Of a stretch of 24,192 bases of DNA, positions 13,934-20,214 are shown piece after piece. The translations under genes and the position numbers were made by a program. Every line of letters begins with the position of its first letter. The first letter of the stretch is position 1. The DNA is from a virus, in the IMG/VR virus record IMGVR_UViG_3300042539_000672, positions 1 through 24,192 of that record. The stretch is one strand, 5' to 3'. The notes under the pieces are model-generated. The model was not told the DNA's origin. It did not search any database and worked only from the letters and a program-made list of their open reading frames with translations.

Positions 13934-14410
13934 ATGCCGTTTTCATCCGGCTCCTACACGTTCAATTTCGCCTCGTCGGTCATCGACGTCGCCTCGGGCG
14001 TCTCGGACGTGGACTGCGCCGACCTGTACCTGGCGTGCAAGTTGGCCCAGGCAAGCGAGGAGGGTGTGATCTATGAGCGGATCGCCAGAGGATCGGGACT
14101 CGTTGCCCTCGGCCAAGGGGTTCAGGTCGGCCTCACCTGCGAACTACTGGGGAACTGGCAACTTCGTTTTGCCGCTGGCAACTACATCGCCCGAGTCGCC
14201 GGAGGAAACCTCGTCGGAGGCCCCGGAGGCGACCCCATCGCCTACTCCGCCGGAGTCCAGACCCTCCTGATTCAATCGGCGGCGTCCACCGTGGTCACGG
14301 CCGACGGCGGGGCTGGCATACAGCAAGCACTGGTAGAATACGGGGTGGCAAAGGGCACCGACCTGTCCCCGATCAAGCGAAACACCGACCTGATACCGGC
14401 CATCCTCTGA
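13934..14410 (+). CDS. Appendage-associated structural protein
   Basis: This is a 158-aa protein. Its first half has FNFASSVIDVASGVSDVDCADLYLACKLAQASEEGV, a mixed strand/helix domain, followed by ELLGNWQLRFAAGNYIARVAGGNLVGG with alternating strands. The second half has PIAYSAGVQTLLIQSAASTVV and ends VEYGVAKGTDLSPIKRNTDLIPAIL. The GGNLVG...PIAYSAGVQ.L..QSAASTVV pattern recurs, as I remember, in proteins paired with the family of the preceding gene, so the two probably act together in a stalk or fibre base. The gene starts three bases after its neighbour's stop and ends 13 bases before the next start. Function otherwise unknown. Confidence 0.55.
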   Translation: MPFSSGSYTFNFASSVIDVASGVSDVDCADLYLACKLAQASEEGVIYERIARGSGLVALGQGVQVGLTCELLGNWQLRFAAGNYIARVAGGNLVGGPGGDPIAYSAGVQTLLIQSAASTVVTADGGAGIQQALVEYGVAKGTDLSPIKRNTDLIPAIL

Positions 14411-14423
14411 CGAAGGGCATCGA

Positions 14424-15773
14424 ATGAGCGACATTGTGGTATCGGTGGCCGGCAGCACCGGCGTGAGCGTGACGGCCGGAGGTGCGGTGACCGTGACGCT
14501 CGCCGAAGGGGCGAACGTCTCGTGGTCCGGCATCACCGGCAAGCCAACGACGTTTCCGCCGCAGGCCCACAACCACTTCATCGCCGACACGGTCGGCCTC
14601 CAGGCGGCCCTCGATCAGAAGGTTGAACTGGACGGGAACGGCAAGGTCCAGGCCTCGCAGCTGCCGAGCTTCGTGGACGACGTGCTCGAGTACGCCAACG
14701 CCGCGGCCCGTCCGGCCACGGGTGAGACGGGGAAGATCTACGTCACGATCGACAACGGGAAGGTGTTCCGCTGGAGCGGATCCCAGTACATCGAGATTTC
14801 GGCGGCCCCGGGCTCGACCGATGCCGTGCCGGAGGGCACGACGAACCTCTACCACACGACGGGCCGGGCCGCGGCGGCTGCCCCGGTGCAGAGCGTGGCG
14901 GGGCGGACCGGCGCGGTGACGCTGGCGGCGGCGGACGTGTCTGGCCTCGGCGGGGCCGCCACGCTCAACGTCGGCACGACGGCCGGGACGGTCGCGGCGG
15001 GGAACGACTCGCGGCTGACGGACCAGCGTGCGCCAACCGACGGCAGCGTCACGACGGCCAAGCTCGCGGACGGGGCTGTGACCGCGGAGAAAATCGCGAG
15101 CAACCAAACCGTGTCGTTCGGCAGCGTGAGCGCGGGAACGATGGCGGCTGGTGCTGGCGGCGTGACGGCCACTACTGGGCGACTCGCTGTCTTGGGCATT
15201 GGCGCGACGACGCTGTTCGAGGTGAGTTCGACTGGGGTTGTGACCACTGGGACTTGGCAAGCCACGGCCGTCGCTGTCGATTACGGCGGCACCGGAGCGA
15301 CCTCGGCATCTGCGGCTCGCACGAACCTCGGCGTGGCCTACGGAACGACGGCCGGGACGGTGTGTGAAGGCAACGACTCGCGGCTGTCCAACGCCCGCAC
15401 GCCGACCAGCCATGCGTCCACCCACCAGACCGGCCAGGCCGACGCGATCGCGCCGGTGATCGTCACGCCGTCCAGCCTGTCGGCCAGCCAAAACGACTAC
15501 GCCCCTGGGGTGTGCGACATCATCCGGTTGTCGAGCTCGACCGCCATCGACCTCACCGGGCTCGTGGCCGGGACGGTGGACGGGGCCATGCGGCTGGTCA
15601 TCAACACGAACGCCAGCGGCGGGGCGGCGATCACGCTCAAGCATGAGTCGGCATCGAGCACGGCGGCGAATCGGTTCCGCTCGGTCACGAACGCGGACGT
15701 TATCCTCCTGGCTGACGGCGGCTCCGTGACGCTCACTTACTCCAGCGCGATCTCGCGGTGGAGGATTCTGTGA
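14424..15773 (+). CDS. Tail fibre protein with repeats
   Basis: This 449-aa protein has the hallmarks of a trimeric fibre. It has a beta N terminus (VVSVAGSTGVSVTAGGAVTVTLA), then the spacer motif WSGITGKPTTFPPQAHNHF. It continues with LQAALDQKVELDGNGKVQASQLPSFVDDVLEY, which is common in fibres, and a KIYVTIDNGKVFRWSGSQYIEIS strand pair. The motif GTTAGTV..GNDSRL.(D/N).R.PT occurs twice (around 14972-15030 and 15341-15405). KLADGAVTAEKI and YGGTGATSASAARTNLG repeats also occur, all of them known fibre-shaft elements. The C-terminal approximately 95 residues (VCDIIRLSSSTAIDLTGL through ITLKHESASSTAANRF to SRWRIL) form a tip domain I have seen in other phage fibres. The start ATG 14424 has AAGGG upstream. 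Its stop is shared with the next GTG. Confidence 0.75.
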   Translation: MSDIVVSVAGSTGVSVTAGGAVTVTLAEGANVSWSGITGKPTTFPPQAHNHFIADTVGLQAALDQKVELDGNGKVQASQLPSFVDDVLEYANAAARPATGETGKIYVTIDNGKVFRWSGSQYIEISAAPGSTDAVPEGTTNLYHTTGRAAAAAPVQSVAGRTGAVTLAAADVSGLGGAATLNVGTTAGTVAAGNDSRLTDQRAPTDGSVTTAKLADGAVTAEKIASNQTVSFGSVSAGTMAAGAGGVTATTGRLAVLGIGATTLFEVSSTGVVTTGTWQATAVAVDYGGTGATSASAARTNLGVAYGTTAGTVCEGNDSRLSNARTPTSHASTHQTGQADAIAPVIVTPSSLSASQNDYAPGVCDIIRLSSSTAIDLTGLVAGTVDGAMRLVINTNASGGAAITLKHESASSTAANRFRSVTNADVILLADGGSVTLTYSSAISRWRIL

Positions 15774-16603
15774 GCCTGCGCCTCATCGCGTCGGCACGGC
15801 CCCGCGTCCATCACGACGCGCTCGATTGGGCGCGGAGAGTGGCGGCGAACGGCGGGGCGGTTTCGCAGGCCACGCTGCGGGCAGTATCGAGGTTCTGTGA
15901 CGCGATCGACCGCGCGGCGATCCGCGACCGTTTTTTCCGTTTGAATCTCTTCTGCGGAAATTCACTTTCGGCCGCACTGGTCCCCATTTTCAGAAGTCAG
16001 TCGCTGGGCGGGACGCAATACGGGAACACCACCGACACAAACAACAACTTTGTCAGCACGGACTACGTTGAAACTGGCGCTAATGGTGGCCTTCTCGGCA
16101 ACACAACAAGCAAATCGCTGTCGCCTGGATTTCAAACGCAGCATTTCCCGTCTGTATCCAGTACGCACCATGCGTTTTGGTGGAGAGGCGGAACGGTCGC
16201 GCAGAATTGGCGCGCGATCGGATGCTTTGGGCCGACAAATGACCACTACACGCTAGATGTGCGAACGTCGGCCGGCGGTGGCGTCGTAGCGCGCGTCGGC
16301 AACAACACAAACACCGTCGGCACGAATTACGCAATAGAGTCTGCTGGTTCATTTATTGCCGCGCGCACATCGCATACGGATGTTCGTCTTTACTACAACG
16401 GCTCATCTGTGGCTACTTCGTCCACGAATAGTTCTACGACCGTTTTATCCAGCACCGCTATCGAAGTTATGAGTGGCGGCGGAACATATTTTCCGTATCG
16501 CTCGTGCGGCTACTCATTCGGGGCAGGCATGACGCAGCCGCAGGCAGCCGCATTTCATTCAGCGTGGGCCGCTTTTCAGGCAGCGCTGGGTAGAGGGCTA
16601 TGA
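15770..16603 (+). CDS. Lectin-like (LamG-type) virion appendage protein
   Basis: This is a 277-aa protein. The N-terminal helical part ends with RAAIRDRFFRLNLFCGNSLSAALVPIF, a block I associate with a family of planctomycete and verrucomicrobial phage appendage proteins. The following 200 residues are beta-rich (FVSTDYVETGANGGLLGN, HHAFWWRGGTVAQNWRAIGCFGP, DVRLYYNGSSVATSSTNSS, VMSGGGTYFPYRSCGYSFGAGM). They look like a concanavalin A/laminin G-type jelly roll, a common sugar-binding fold. The end is a short helix (AAAFHSAWAAFQAALGRG). GTG 15770 fits best, because GGAGG (15760-15764) lies 5 bases upstream and GTGA overlaps the previous stop; GTG 15758 would be four codons longer. The part 15940-16560 is poorer in GC, like the middle of the large fibre, which suggests an exchanged ligand-binding region. 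Confidence 0.6.
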   Translation: MSLRLIASARPRVHHDALDWARRVAANGGAVSQATLRAVSRFCDAIDRAAIRDRFFRLNLFCGNSLSAALVPIFRSQSLGGTQYGNTTDTNNNFVSTDYVETGANGGLLGNTTSKSLSPGFQTQHFPSVSSTHHAFWWRGGTVAQNWRAIGCFGPTNDHYTLDVRTSAGGGVVARVGNNTNTVGTNYAIESAGSFIAARTSHTDVRLYYNGSSVATSSTNSSTTVLSSTAIEVMSGGGTYFPYRSCGYSFGAGMTQPQAAAFHSAWAAFQAALGRGL

Positions 16604-16917
16604 CGCTCGCAGACCTCACGCTCCCGATCAGTGACGCCGACGCAAAGGCGCTGGCGCTGGTGTTCGCGCCGCAACTCGCGGGCCGCCTCGCGCAACTCCA
16701 CGCCCAGTACGGCACGCCCAACTGCGTGCCGATGCCGCGGATGCTGACGGACGGGCGACTCATGCTCTGCGCCGACATCCTCACCGAGGTCATGCCAGGC
16801 GGTCTGCTCCACGCCATGTGGCAGGCCGCCGACCAGGCGACGCTCCTGGCGAGCGTCGCGGTGATCCCGTGGGACGAGGCCGTGGCGCTCCTGCCGCCGG
16901 ATCCATCCATCCAATGA
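16600..16917 (+). CDS. Conserved small protein, unknown function
   Basis: This 105-aa mostly helical protein begins MTLADLTLPISDADAKALALVFAPQLAGRLAQLHAQYG, then has MPRMLTDGRLMLCADILTEVMPGGLLHAMWQAADQATLL and ends VIPWDEAVALLPPD. The block P..LTDGR.ML.AD.LT....GG.L..MW.AAD is one I recall in small proteins of planctomycete phages, always uncharacterised. It overlaps both neighbours by ATGA, so it belongs to the same translation unit as the appendage protein and the 37-aa protein. It could be a fibre-assembly helper, since small proteins directly after fibre genes often are, but nothing in the sequence proves this. Confidence 0.5.
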   Translation: MTLADLTLPISDADAKALALVFAPQLAGRLAQLHAQYGTPNCVPMPRMLTDGRLMLCADILTEVMPGGLLHAMWQAADQATLLASVAVIPWDEAVALLPPDPSIQ

Positions 16918-17027
16918 CCACCCCAACCCCCGCCGCCGTGCTCCTGGCCTACGGCCGCTGCTGCGGACGGCGGTGTGTGCTGTGCCCGTATACGCCGAGG
17001 TGGGTGGCGGGGGCGAACACGAGGTAG
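16914..17027 (+). CDS. 37-aa protein with CCGxxCxxCPY motif
   Basis: This very short protein consists of a Thr/Pro/Ala-rich start, then LLAYGRCCGRRCVLCPYTPRWVAG and a basic end. The motif CCGxxCxxCPY, with four cysteines, is the signature I know from the small DUF5522-type proteins (...RGYCCGNGCRHCPY...), which are about 50-70 residues and probably bind a metal. Here the signature makes up nearly the whole protein. The start ATG 16914 overlaps the previous stop by four bases (ATGA), and the stop lies four bases before the tail-terminator start, so it is embedded in the virion operon and very likely translated. Its role is unknown; metal binding through the four cysteines is inference. Confidence 0.55.
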   Translation: MTTPTPAAVLLAYGRCCGRRCVLCPYTPRWVAGANTR

Positions 17028-17030
17028 ATC

Positions 17031-17516
17031 ATGCCAGCCGACCCACACATCCAGCGGCTCGTTGGGCAGAAGCTCGCGGAGGCCCTGTCGGGCTACTCCT
17101 GGCCGGGCACGCTCTCGACCATCGAAGCCGCCTGGCGGCGGAAGCCGGACTACGACCTCACCGACCTGGGCACGCTGAAGGTGTCGGTCGTGCCCGGGCC
17201 GGTGCAGATCAACCAGCGGCAACAGGCACCGCGGGGGGCCGACTTCTTCGAGCTCACGGTCGGCATCGTGATCGCCAAGCATGTCGGCAGCGAGCAGGAG
17301 ATCCAAGACCTCGAGGATCTGAACCAGGCGATCATGGACGCGATCCGCAGCGAGCTGCTCCCGCTCGACGACCTGGAGGCAGCCGACTGGCTCGACATCG
17401 GCCAGCCGGTGCCCTACGACGTGGAGGCGCTCCAGGAACGAAACGTGTTCCTGTCGCAGATCGAAGTGACCTACATGGTCGGGATGAACAAGCTCGCGCC
17501 GCCGCCCGCACCGTGA
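17031..17516 (+). CDS. Probable tail terminator / tail completion protein
   Basis: This 161-aa alpha/beta protein has an N-terminal helix (IQRLVGQKLAEALSGYSW), a strand with a conserved LGTLKVSVVPGPVQINQRQQ and a central strand FFELTVGIVIAKHV. A helix, IQDLEDLNQAIMDAIRSELLPLDD, follows, and the protein ends with FLSQIEVTYMVGM. This order matches the tail terminator class (lambda gpU/SPP1 gp17-like), which forms the ring capping the tail tube and joining it to the head. The context is right: gp10-like protein next, then tail-tube proteins. GAGGTAG (17022-17028) precedes the ATG. I did not recognise a named domain family, so the assignment is by pattern and gene order. Confidence 0.65.
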   Translation: MPADPHIQRLVGQKLAEALSGYSWPGTLSTIEAAWRRKPDYDLTDLGTLKVSVVPGPVQINQRQQAPRGADFFELTVGIVIAKHVGSEQEIQDLEDLNQAIMDAIRSELLPLDDLEAADWLDIGQPVPYDVEALQERNVFLSQIEVTYMVGMNKLAPPPAP

Positions 17517-17524
17517 GGTAGGCC

Positions 17525-18283
17525 ATGGCTCTGATCCCGCGGTCCCCCGCCCTGATCCCGTTCAGCAATTCCACGGCGGGCATTTCGTCCGCGTTTCCCG
17601 GCATCCCTGCCGGCATCAACTACAACTACTTCTTCGACCGGGCGGTGGTGAAAAACACCCTGTCGAAGATGACCCACAAGGCCCTCTACCGGTCGGGCTC
17701 GGTGGTCATGCAGCTCGCCCGGCGGTCGATCAAGCGGATGGGCATGGCCCGGCCGAAGCTCAAGGTGATGACGGAAAACCCCGACCAGTCGATCCGCGAC
17801 CTGATCGGGATGAGCGAGGCCAGCGGCAACCGGCGGCAGGCCAACCAGCTGCGGCGGCGGCTCCTGGAGATCCAGGCCAAGGCCCCGTCGGCACCCGGAA
17901 CGCCGCCGCACACCCACCGCGGCAACCTCCGCGACAAGCCTGGCATCGTGTTCGCCTTCGATCCGATCAGCGAATCGGTGGTGGTCGGGCAGGGGTCGCC
18001 GTCGGCGGCCTGGCTCGCGAGCCTCCACGAGTTCGGCGGCCGCGAGCAGATGCAGGGCTGGGCGTGGATCCCGCGGTGGCCGCGGTCCTACCGCAGCGGC
18101 ATCATCGGATACTGGAGGATCGGCCGCGAGCCGAAGCGCAAGGACCGCTGGGAGCGAACGCGGTTCCAGGAGACGTTCCCCTACCCCGAGCGGCCGTACA
18201 TGCGGCCCGCGATGAAGAACGCCATCGCCTCCGGGCGGATTGCCAAGGAGTTCGCCAACCGCTTCAAGGTCGGCGGGCTCTGA
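17525..18283 (+). CDS. HK97 gp10-like tail completion protein
   Basis: This is a 252-aa basic protein. The diagnostic end region contains LASLHEFGGREQ followed, after an insert, by FPYPERPYMRPAMKNAI. The pairing of an (H)E(F/Y)G strand with a ...P.RP(F/Y)MRPA helix is typical of the HK97 gp10/lambda gpZ minor tail and head-tail joining family. The N-terminal half is a helix bundle (LSKMTHKALYRSGSVVMQLARRSIKRMG) with a Gln/Arg-rich helix (NRRQANQLRRRLLEIQAK). At 252 aa it is longer than the usual 110-160 residues of the family, mostly because of an insertion between the two motifs (WAWIPRWPRSYRSGIIGYWRIG). It follows the terminator candidate, whereas in most siphoviruses the gp10-like gene comes first. 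Weak GAGGTAGG before the ATG. Confidence 0.75.
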   Translation: MALIPRSPALIPFSNSTAGISSAFPGIPAGINYNYFFDRAVVKNTLSKMTHKALYRSGSVVMQLARRSIKRMGMARPKLKVMTENPDQSIRDLIGMSEASGNRRQANQLRRRLLEIQAKAPSAPGTPPHTHRGNLRDKPGIVFAFDPISESVVVGQGSPSAAWLASLHEFGGREQMQGWAWIPRWPRSYRSGIIGYWRIGREPKRKDRWERTRFQETFPYPERPYMRPAMKNAIASGRIAKEFANRFKVGGL

Positions 18284-18353
18284 CACCACAGGCCACCGGT
18301 AGACTGATGTTCAGGTGCGGCAAAGGCCGCCCGGACACCGGCGAGAGGGCCAG

Positions 18354-18734
18354 ATGGCAGCCACGATCAACCTCGGCAAAGACTGGACTCTTTCCGGCCT
18401 GGTAGGCGTGTCCGACCTCACGGTCGCACGGTCCGCCGAGGGCATCGACACCACCACGCGATCCGGCGCGAAGCCGATCAAGAAGGTCAAGGGCGGCATC
18501 CCCGACTACACGTTCGAGGGCACGGTGCTCGCCACCGCGACGACCTCGATGGTGATCGGGCAGAGCTATTCGCTCGTCGTCAACGGTGGCACGGCCAAGG
18601 ACGTGATCTGCCTGACCGCCAACCGTGAGGAGCCGCAGGAGGGCGTGGTCACGTACAAGGTCACGATGAAGCCCGGCGTGGCGAGCGAGACCGCCAATCA
18701 GGTCACGGTCGGCCCCAGCGACTACCGCTCGTAA
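18354..18734 (+). CDS. Tail-tube-type protein, copy 1
   Basis: This is a 126-aa beta-rich protein, the first of three adjacent genes with related beginnings. It opens with INLGKDWTLSG, a variant of the LGRD pattern seen in the next two. It continues with LTVARSAEGIDTTTRSG, a conserved loop of tail-tube proteins that binds the next ring, then YTFEGTVLATATTSMV, ICLTANREEPQEGVVTYKVTMKPG and a short end. The size and beta composition fit a siphovirus tail tube subunit, which forms stacked hexameric rings around the tape measure. The start ATG 18354 is preceded by GAGAGGG; the frame is open upstream to 18315 but without a signal. The three genes could be the major tail protein and two minor ring proteins, and I cannot say which is major. 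Confidence 0.6.
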   Translation: MAATINLGKDWTLSGLVGVSDLTVARSAEGIDTTTRSGAKPIKKVKGGIPDYTFEGTVLATATTSMVIGQSYSLVVNGGTAKDVICLTANREEPQEGVVTYKVTMKPGVASETANQVTVGPSDYRS

Positions 18735-18746
18735 CAAGGAGTTTTC

Positions 18747-19106
18747 ATGCCCGCCGCAACGACCACCTACAAGCTCGGCCGCGACTGCATCAACGTCCTC
18801 CCGGGCGTGGAAAACGACGACATCATCGACTCCACGGTCAGCGTGTCGGCGGCCGACCTGGACGTCACGGTGTTCAAGTCGACGGCGATCACCGAGCTGG
18901 TCCACATGGCCGGCATCATCGACATCTCGATCGACGTGAACTGCACGCACGTGACTGGCGCCGTCGGTGACGAGGGGGCGATGGACATTGCCGGCCTGCC
19001 GAGCACGCTCAACGCCGTGATCCTCGACATCCAAGAAAAGCCCAACATGAAGGGCAAGGTCGAGTACACGGTGAAGTACGGAGTGACCGAGCCGGAGGCG
19101 GCGTGA
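18747..19106 (+). CDS. Tail-tube-type protein, copy 2
   Basis: This 119-aa protein begins TYKLGRDCINVLPGVENDDIIDSTVSVSAADLDVTVF. This is the same plan as its neighbours: an entry strand with LGRD, then a strand followed by the (L/V)D(V/T)T(V/T) loop. ELVHMAGIIDISIDVNCTHVTG is next, a strand pair, and the end MKGKVEYTVKYGVTEPEAA is an edge strand. It has the best ribosome binding site of the three (AAGGAG, 18736-18741). Its TGA stop (19104-19106) is in the same reading frame as the following gene, with only four sense codons between the stop and the GTG start of copy 3. Probable tail tube or minor ring subunit. Confidence 0.6.
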   Translation: MPAATTTYKLGRDCINVLPGVENDDIIDSTVSVSAADLDVTVFKSTAITELVHMAGIIDISIDVNCTHVTGAVGDEGAMDIAGLPSTLNAVILDIQEKPNMKGKVEYTVKYGVTEPEAA

Positions 19107-19118
19107 TCGCTGGTCCGC

Positions 19119-19484
19119 GTGGCTAAGGTAAAGCTCGGCCGCGACCAGGTGCTCACGCTTGACGGCACGGTCCTGGAAGGCGTCCGGGAACTCGACATCG
19201 ACATGGCCATGTCCACGCACGACGTCACGTCGTGGTGGCACGGCTGGAAGTCAACCCTGCCGCTCGCGGCCGACGCGACCGTCAAGGTGCTCATCTACTG
19301 GAAAGAGAACTACGACGATTTCGCGGCGAAGTTCAACCGGCACCCGCCTGATCCGTTGACGCTCGGGATCAGCAACGTCGGACAAGCCGACTTTGTGCCG
19401 GTGAACATCGCCGTCAAGCAGCCCATCGCCGGCGTGCTGGCCTGGGAAGTGACTCTGAAGCTCTGGACCTACGGACCCCCATGA
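19119..19484 (+). CDS. Tail-tube-type protein, copy 3
   Basis: This 121-aa protein begins VAKVKLGRDQVLTLDGTVLEGVRELDIDMAMSTHDVTSWWHGWKSTLPLAAD. It thus carries the family's entry strand KLGRD...LDG, the V(R/D).(L/V)(D/S)(I/V) strand and the (D/H)DVT loop. The rest (TVKVLIYWKENYDDFAAKFN, PLTLGISNVGQADFVPVNIAV) and the end VLAWEVTLKLWTYGPP also fit tail-tube proteins, and the last strand in particular is typical. The only start is GTG 19119. It has no Shine-Dalgarno sequence at normal distance; the nearest is GGAGG, 21 bases away. The gene is in frame with copy 2 and may be reached by re-initiation or TGA read-through. The stop overlaps the G gene ATG. Confidence 0.65.
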   Translation: MAKVKLGRDQVLTLDGTVLEGVRELDIDMAMSTHDVTSWWHGWKSTLPLAADATVKVLIYWKENYDDFAAKFNRHPPDPLTLGISNVGQADFVPVNIAVKQPIAGVLAWEVTLKLWTYGPP

Positions 19485-19954
19485 AAACCTTCAAAACCAC
19501 CGACGGCACGGAATGGCAGGTGACGGTGAACGTCGGCACCATCAAGCGTGTCCAGGACGACACCGGGCTGCGGCTGACGGACCTGTTCGCCAGCGCCGAG
19601 AAGATCGGGTCGTTCTTCGCGGACGACGTGAAGTTTTGCGAGGTGCTGTTCTCAACCATCCGGCCGCAGGCGGAGGCGGCCGGCAAGACGCTCGACGATT
19701 TCCTGGCCGGCATCGACGGCACGGTGATCGAGGGAGCCGCGGAGGCGCTGCTGGCGGAACTTTCCGATTTTTTCCCGGAGCCCCGGAAGGGGCTGCTGAA
19801 GAAGGTGACGGAGCGGTACAAGGCGGCGGTCGAAAAGGTTCGCGTCGAAACCCTCGCCGTGGTCGAAAAGCAGATCGAGCAGATGGATGCGGAGGCTGTG
19901 ATCCGCCAGACCCTTACGAGCTCTGCTTCGAGCTCGCCGGCCAGTGCGGCGTAG
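19481..19954 (+). CDS. Tail assembly chaperone, G-type
   Basis: This is a 157-aa helical, acidic protein in the place of lambda gpG, directly before the tape measure. It begins FKTTDGTEWQVTVNVGTIKRVQDDTGLRLTDLF and has TIRPQAEAAGKTLDDFLAGIDGTVIEGAAEALLAELSDFFPEPRKGLLKKV and a long helix VEKVRVETLAVVEKQIEQMDAEAVI. I recall this layout from G-type chaperones encoded beside TP901-type tape measures. The C-terminal tail TSSASSSPASAA is low complexity and is probably only the terminated form. The ATG overlaps the previous stop (ATGA). A second frame overlaps the end and continues to 20214, as in G/GT systems. These proteins coat the tape measure during tail assembly and are absent from finished virions. 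Confidence 0.8.
   Translation: MKTFKTTDGTEWQVTVNVGTIKRVQDDTGLRLTDLFASAEKIGSFFADDVKFCEVLFSTIRPQAEAAGKTLDDFLAGIDGTVIEGAAEALLAELSDFFPEPRKGLLKKVTERYKAAVEKVRVETLAVVEKQIEQMDAEAVIRQTLTSSASSSPASAA
19864..19870 (+). other. Candidate -1 frameshift site CGAAAAG
   Basis: Reading in the G frame gives C GAA AAG. The second triplet (AAA) slips well, the first (CGA/GAA) poorly, so it is a relaxed heptamer. After the slip the frame reads GCA GAT CGA and joins the T part. An identical CGAAAAG in the same phase occurs at 19831-19837. Confidence 0.35.
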
Positions 19955-20214
19955 ACCCGTGGGGATACACGCTCCGCGAACTTGATTGGATGGCGTGGGG
20001 ACGGTCGAACGAAAACTGGAATCACACGGCCTCGCTCATGACGCTCCTCGCCAGCATCCACTCCGACCCTGACAAGGGCAGCCCGCCGACGCTGGCGACC
20101 TACCACCCGTACCTCCCCGAGCCAGAGATCCCGGAGGCCACGCCGGACGTGCTCGCGGCCCTCGGCCTCGCCATGCGGCGGAGCAAGCCCGCGGAGGTGA
20201 AGCATGGCGGCTAG
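19870..20214 (+). CDS. Tail assembly chaperone T extension (by -1 frameshift)
   Basis: The frame at -1 relative to the G gene continues with CDPPDPYELCFELAGQCGVDPWGYTLRELDWMAWGRSNENWNHTASLMTLLASIHSDPDKG and ends 114 codons later. TLREL.WMA.GR...WN.T..L is the typical T domain, which recruits tail-tube subunits. It has no start codon before the conserved LREL block; the first ATG (19990) lies inside it, so it must be made by a -1 frameshift from G as a fusion. The slip site is not certain: CGAAAAG at 19864-19870 has the right phase and position, and this feature assumes it. The resulting fusion would be 244 aa. The end overlaps the tape measure start by 11 bases. Confidence 0.75.
   Translation, partial: ADRADGCGGCDPPDPYELCFELAGQCGVDPWGYTLRELDWMAWGRSNENWNHTASLMTLLASIHSDPDKGSPPTLATYHPYLPEPEIPEATPDVLAALGLAMRRSKPAEVKHGG

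Noticed and set aside
14373-15644. 423-codon open frame on the minus strand
   Set aside because: It is opposite the fibre gene with good fibre motifs and has no conserved pattern of its own.
18278-18306. Promoter-like CTGACA ... TAGACT before the tail-tube genes
   Set aside because: The spacer is only 14 bases and the -10 match is weak, so it is probably chance.
19768-19774. TTTTTTC as the G/GT slip site
   Set aside because: It is a canonical heptamer in correct phase. However, slipping here would replace the well-formed G helix with about 45 residues of Gly/Arg-rich shadow sequence before the T domain. I keep it as an alternative, not the call.
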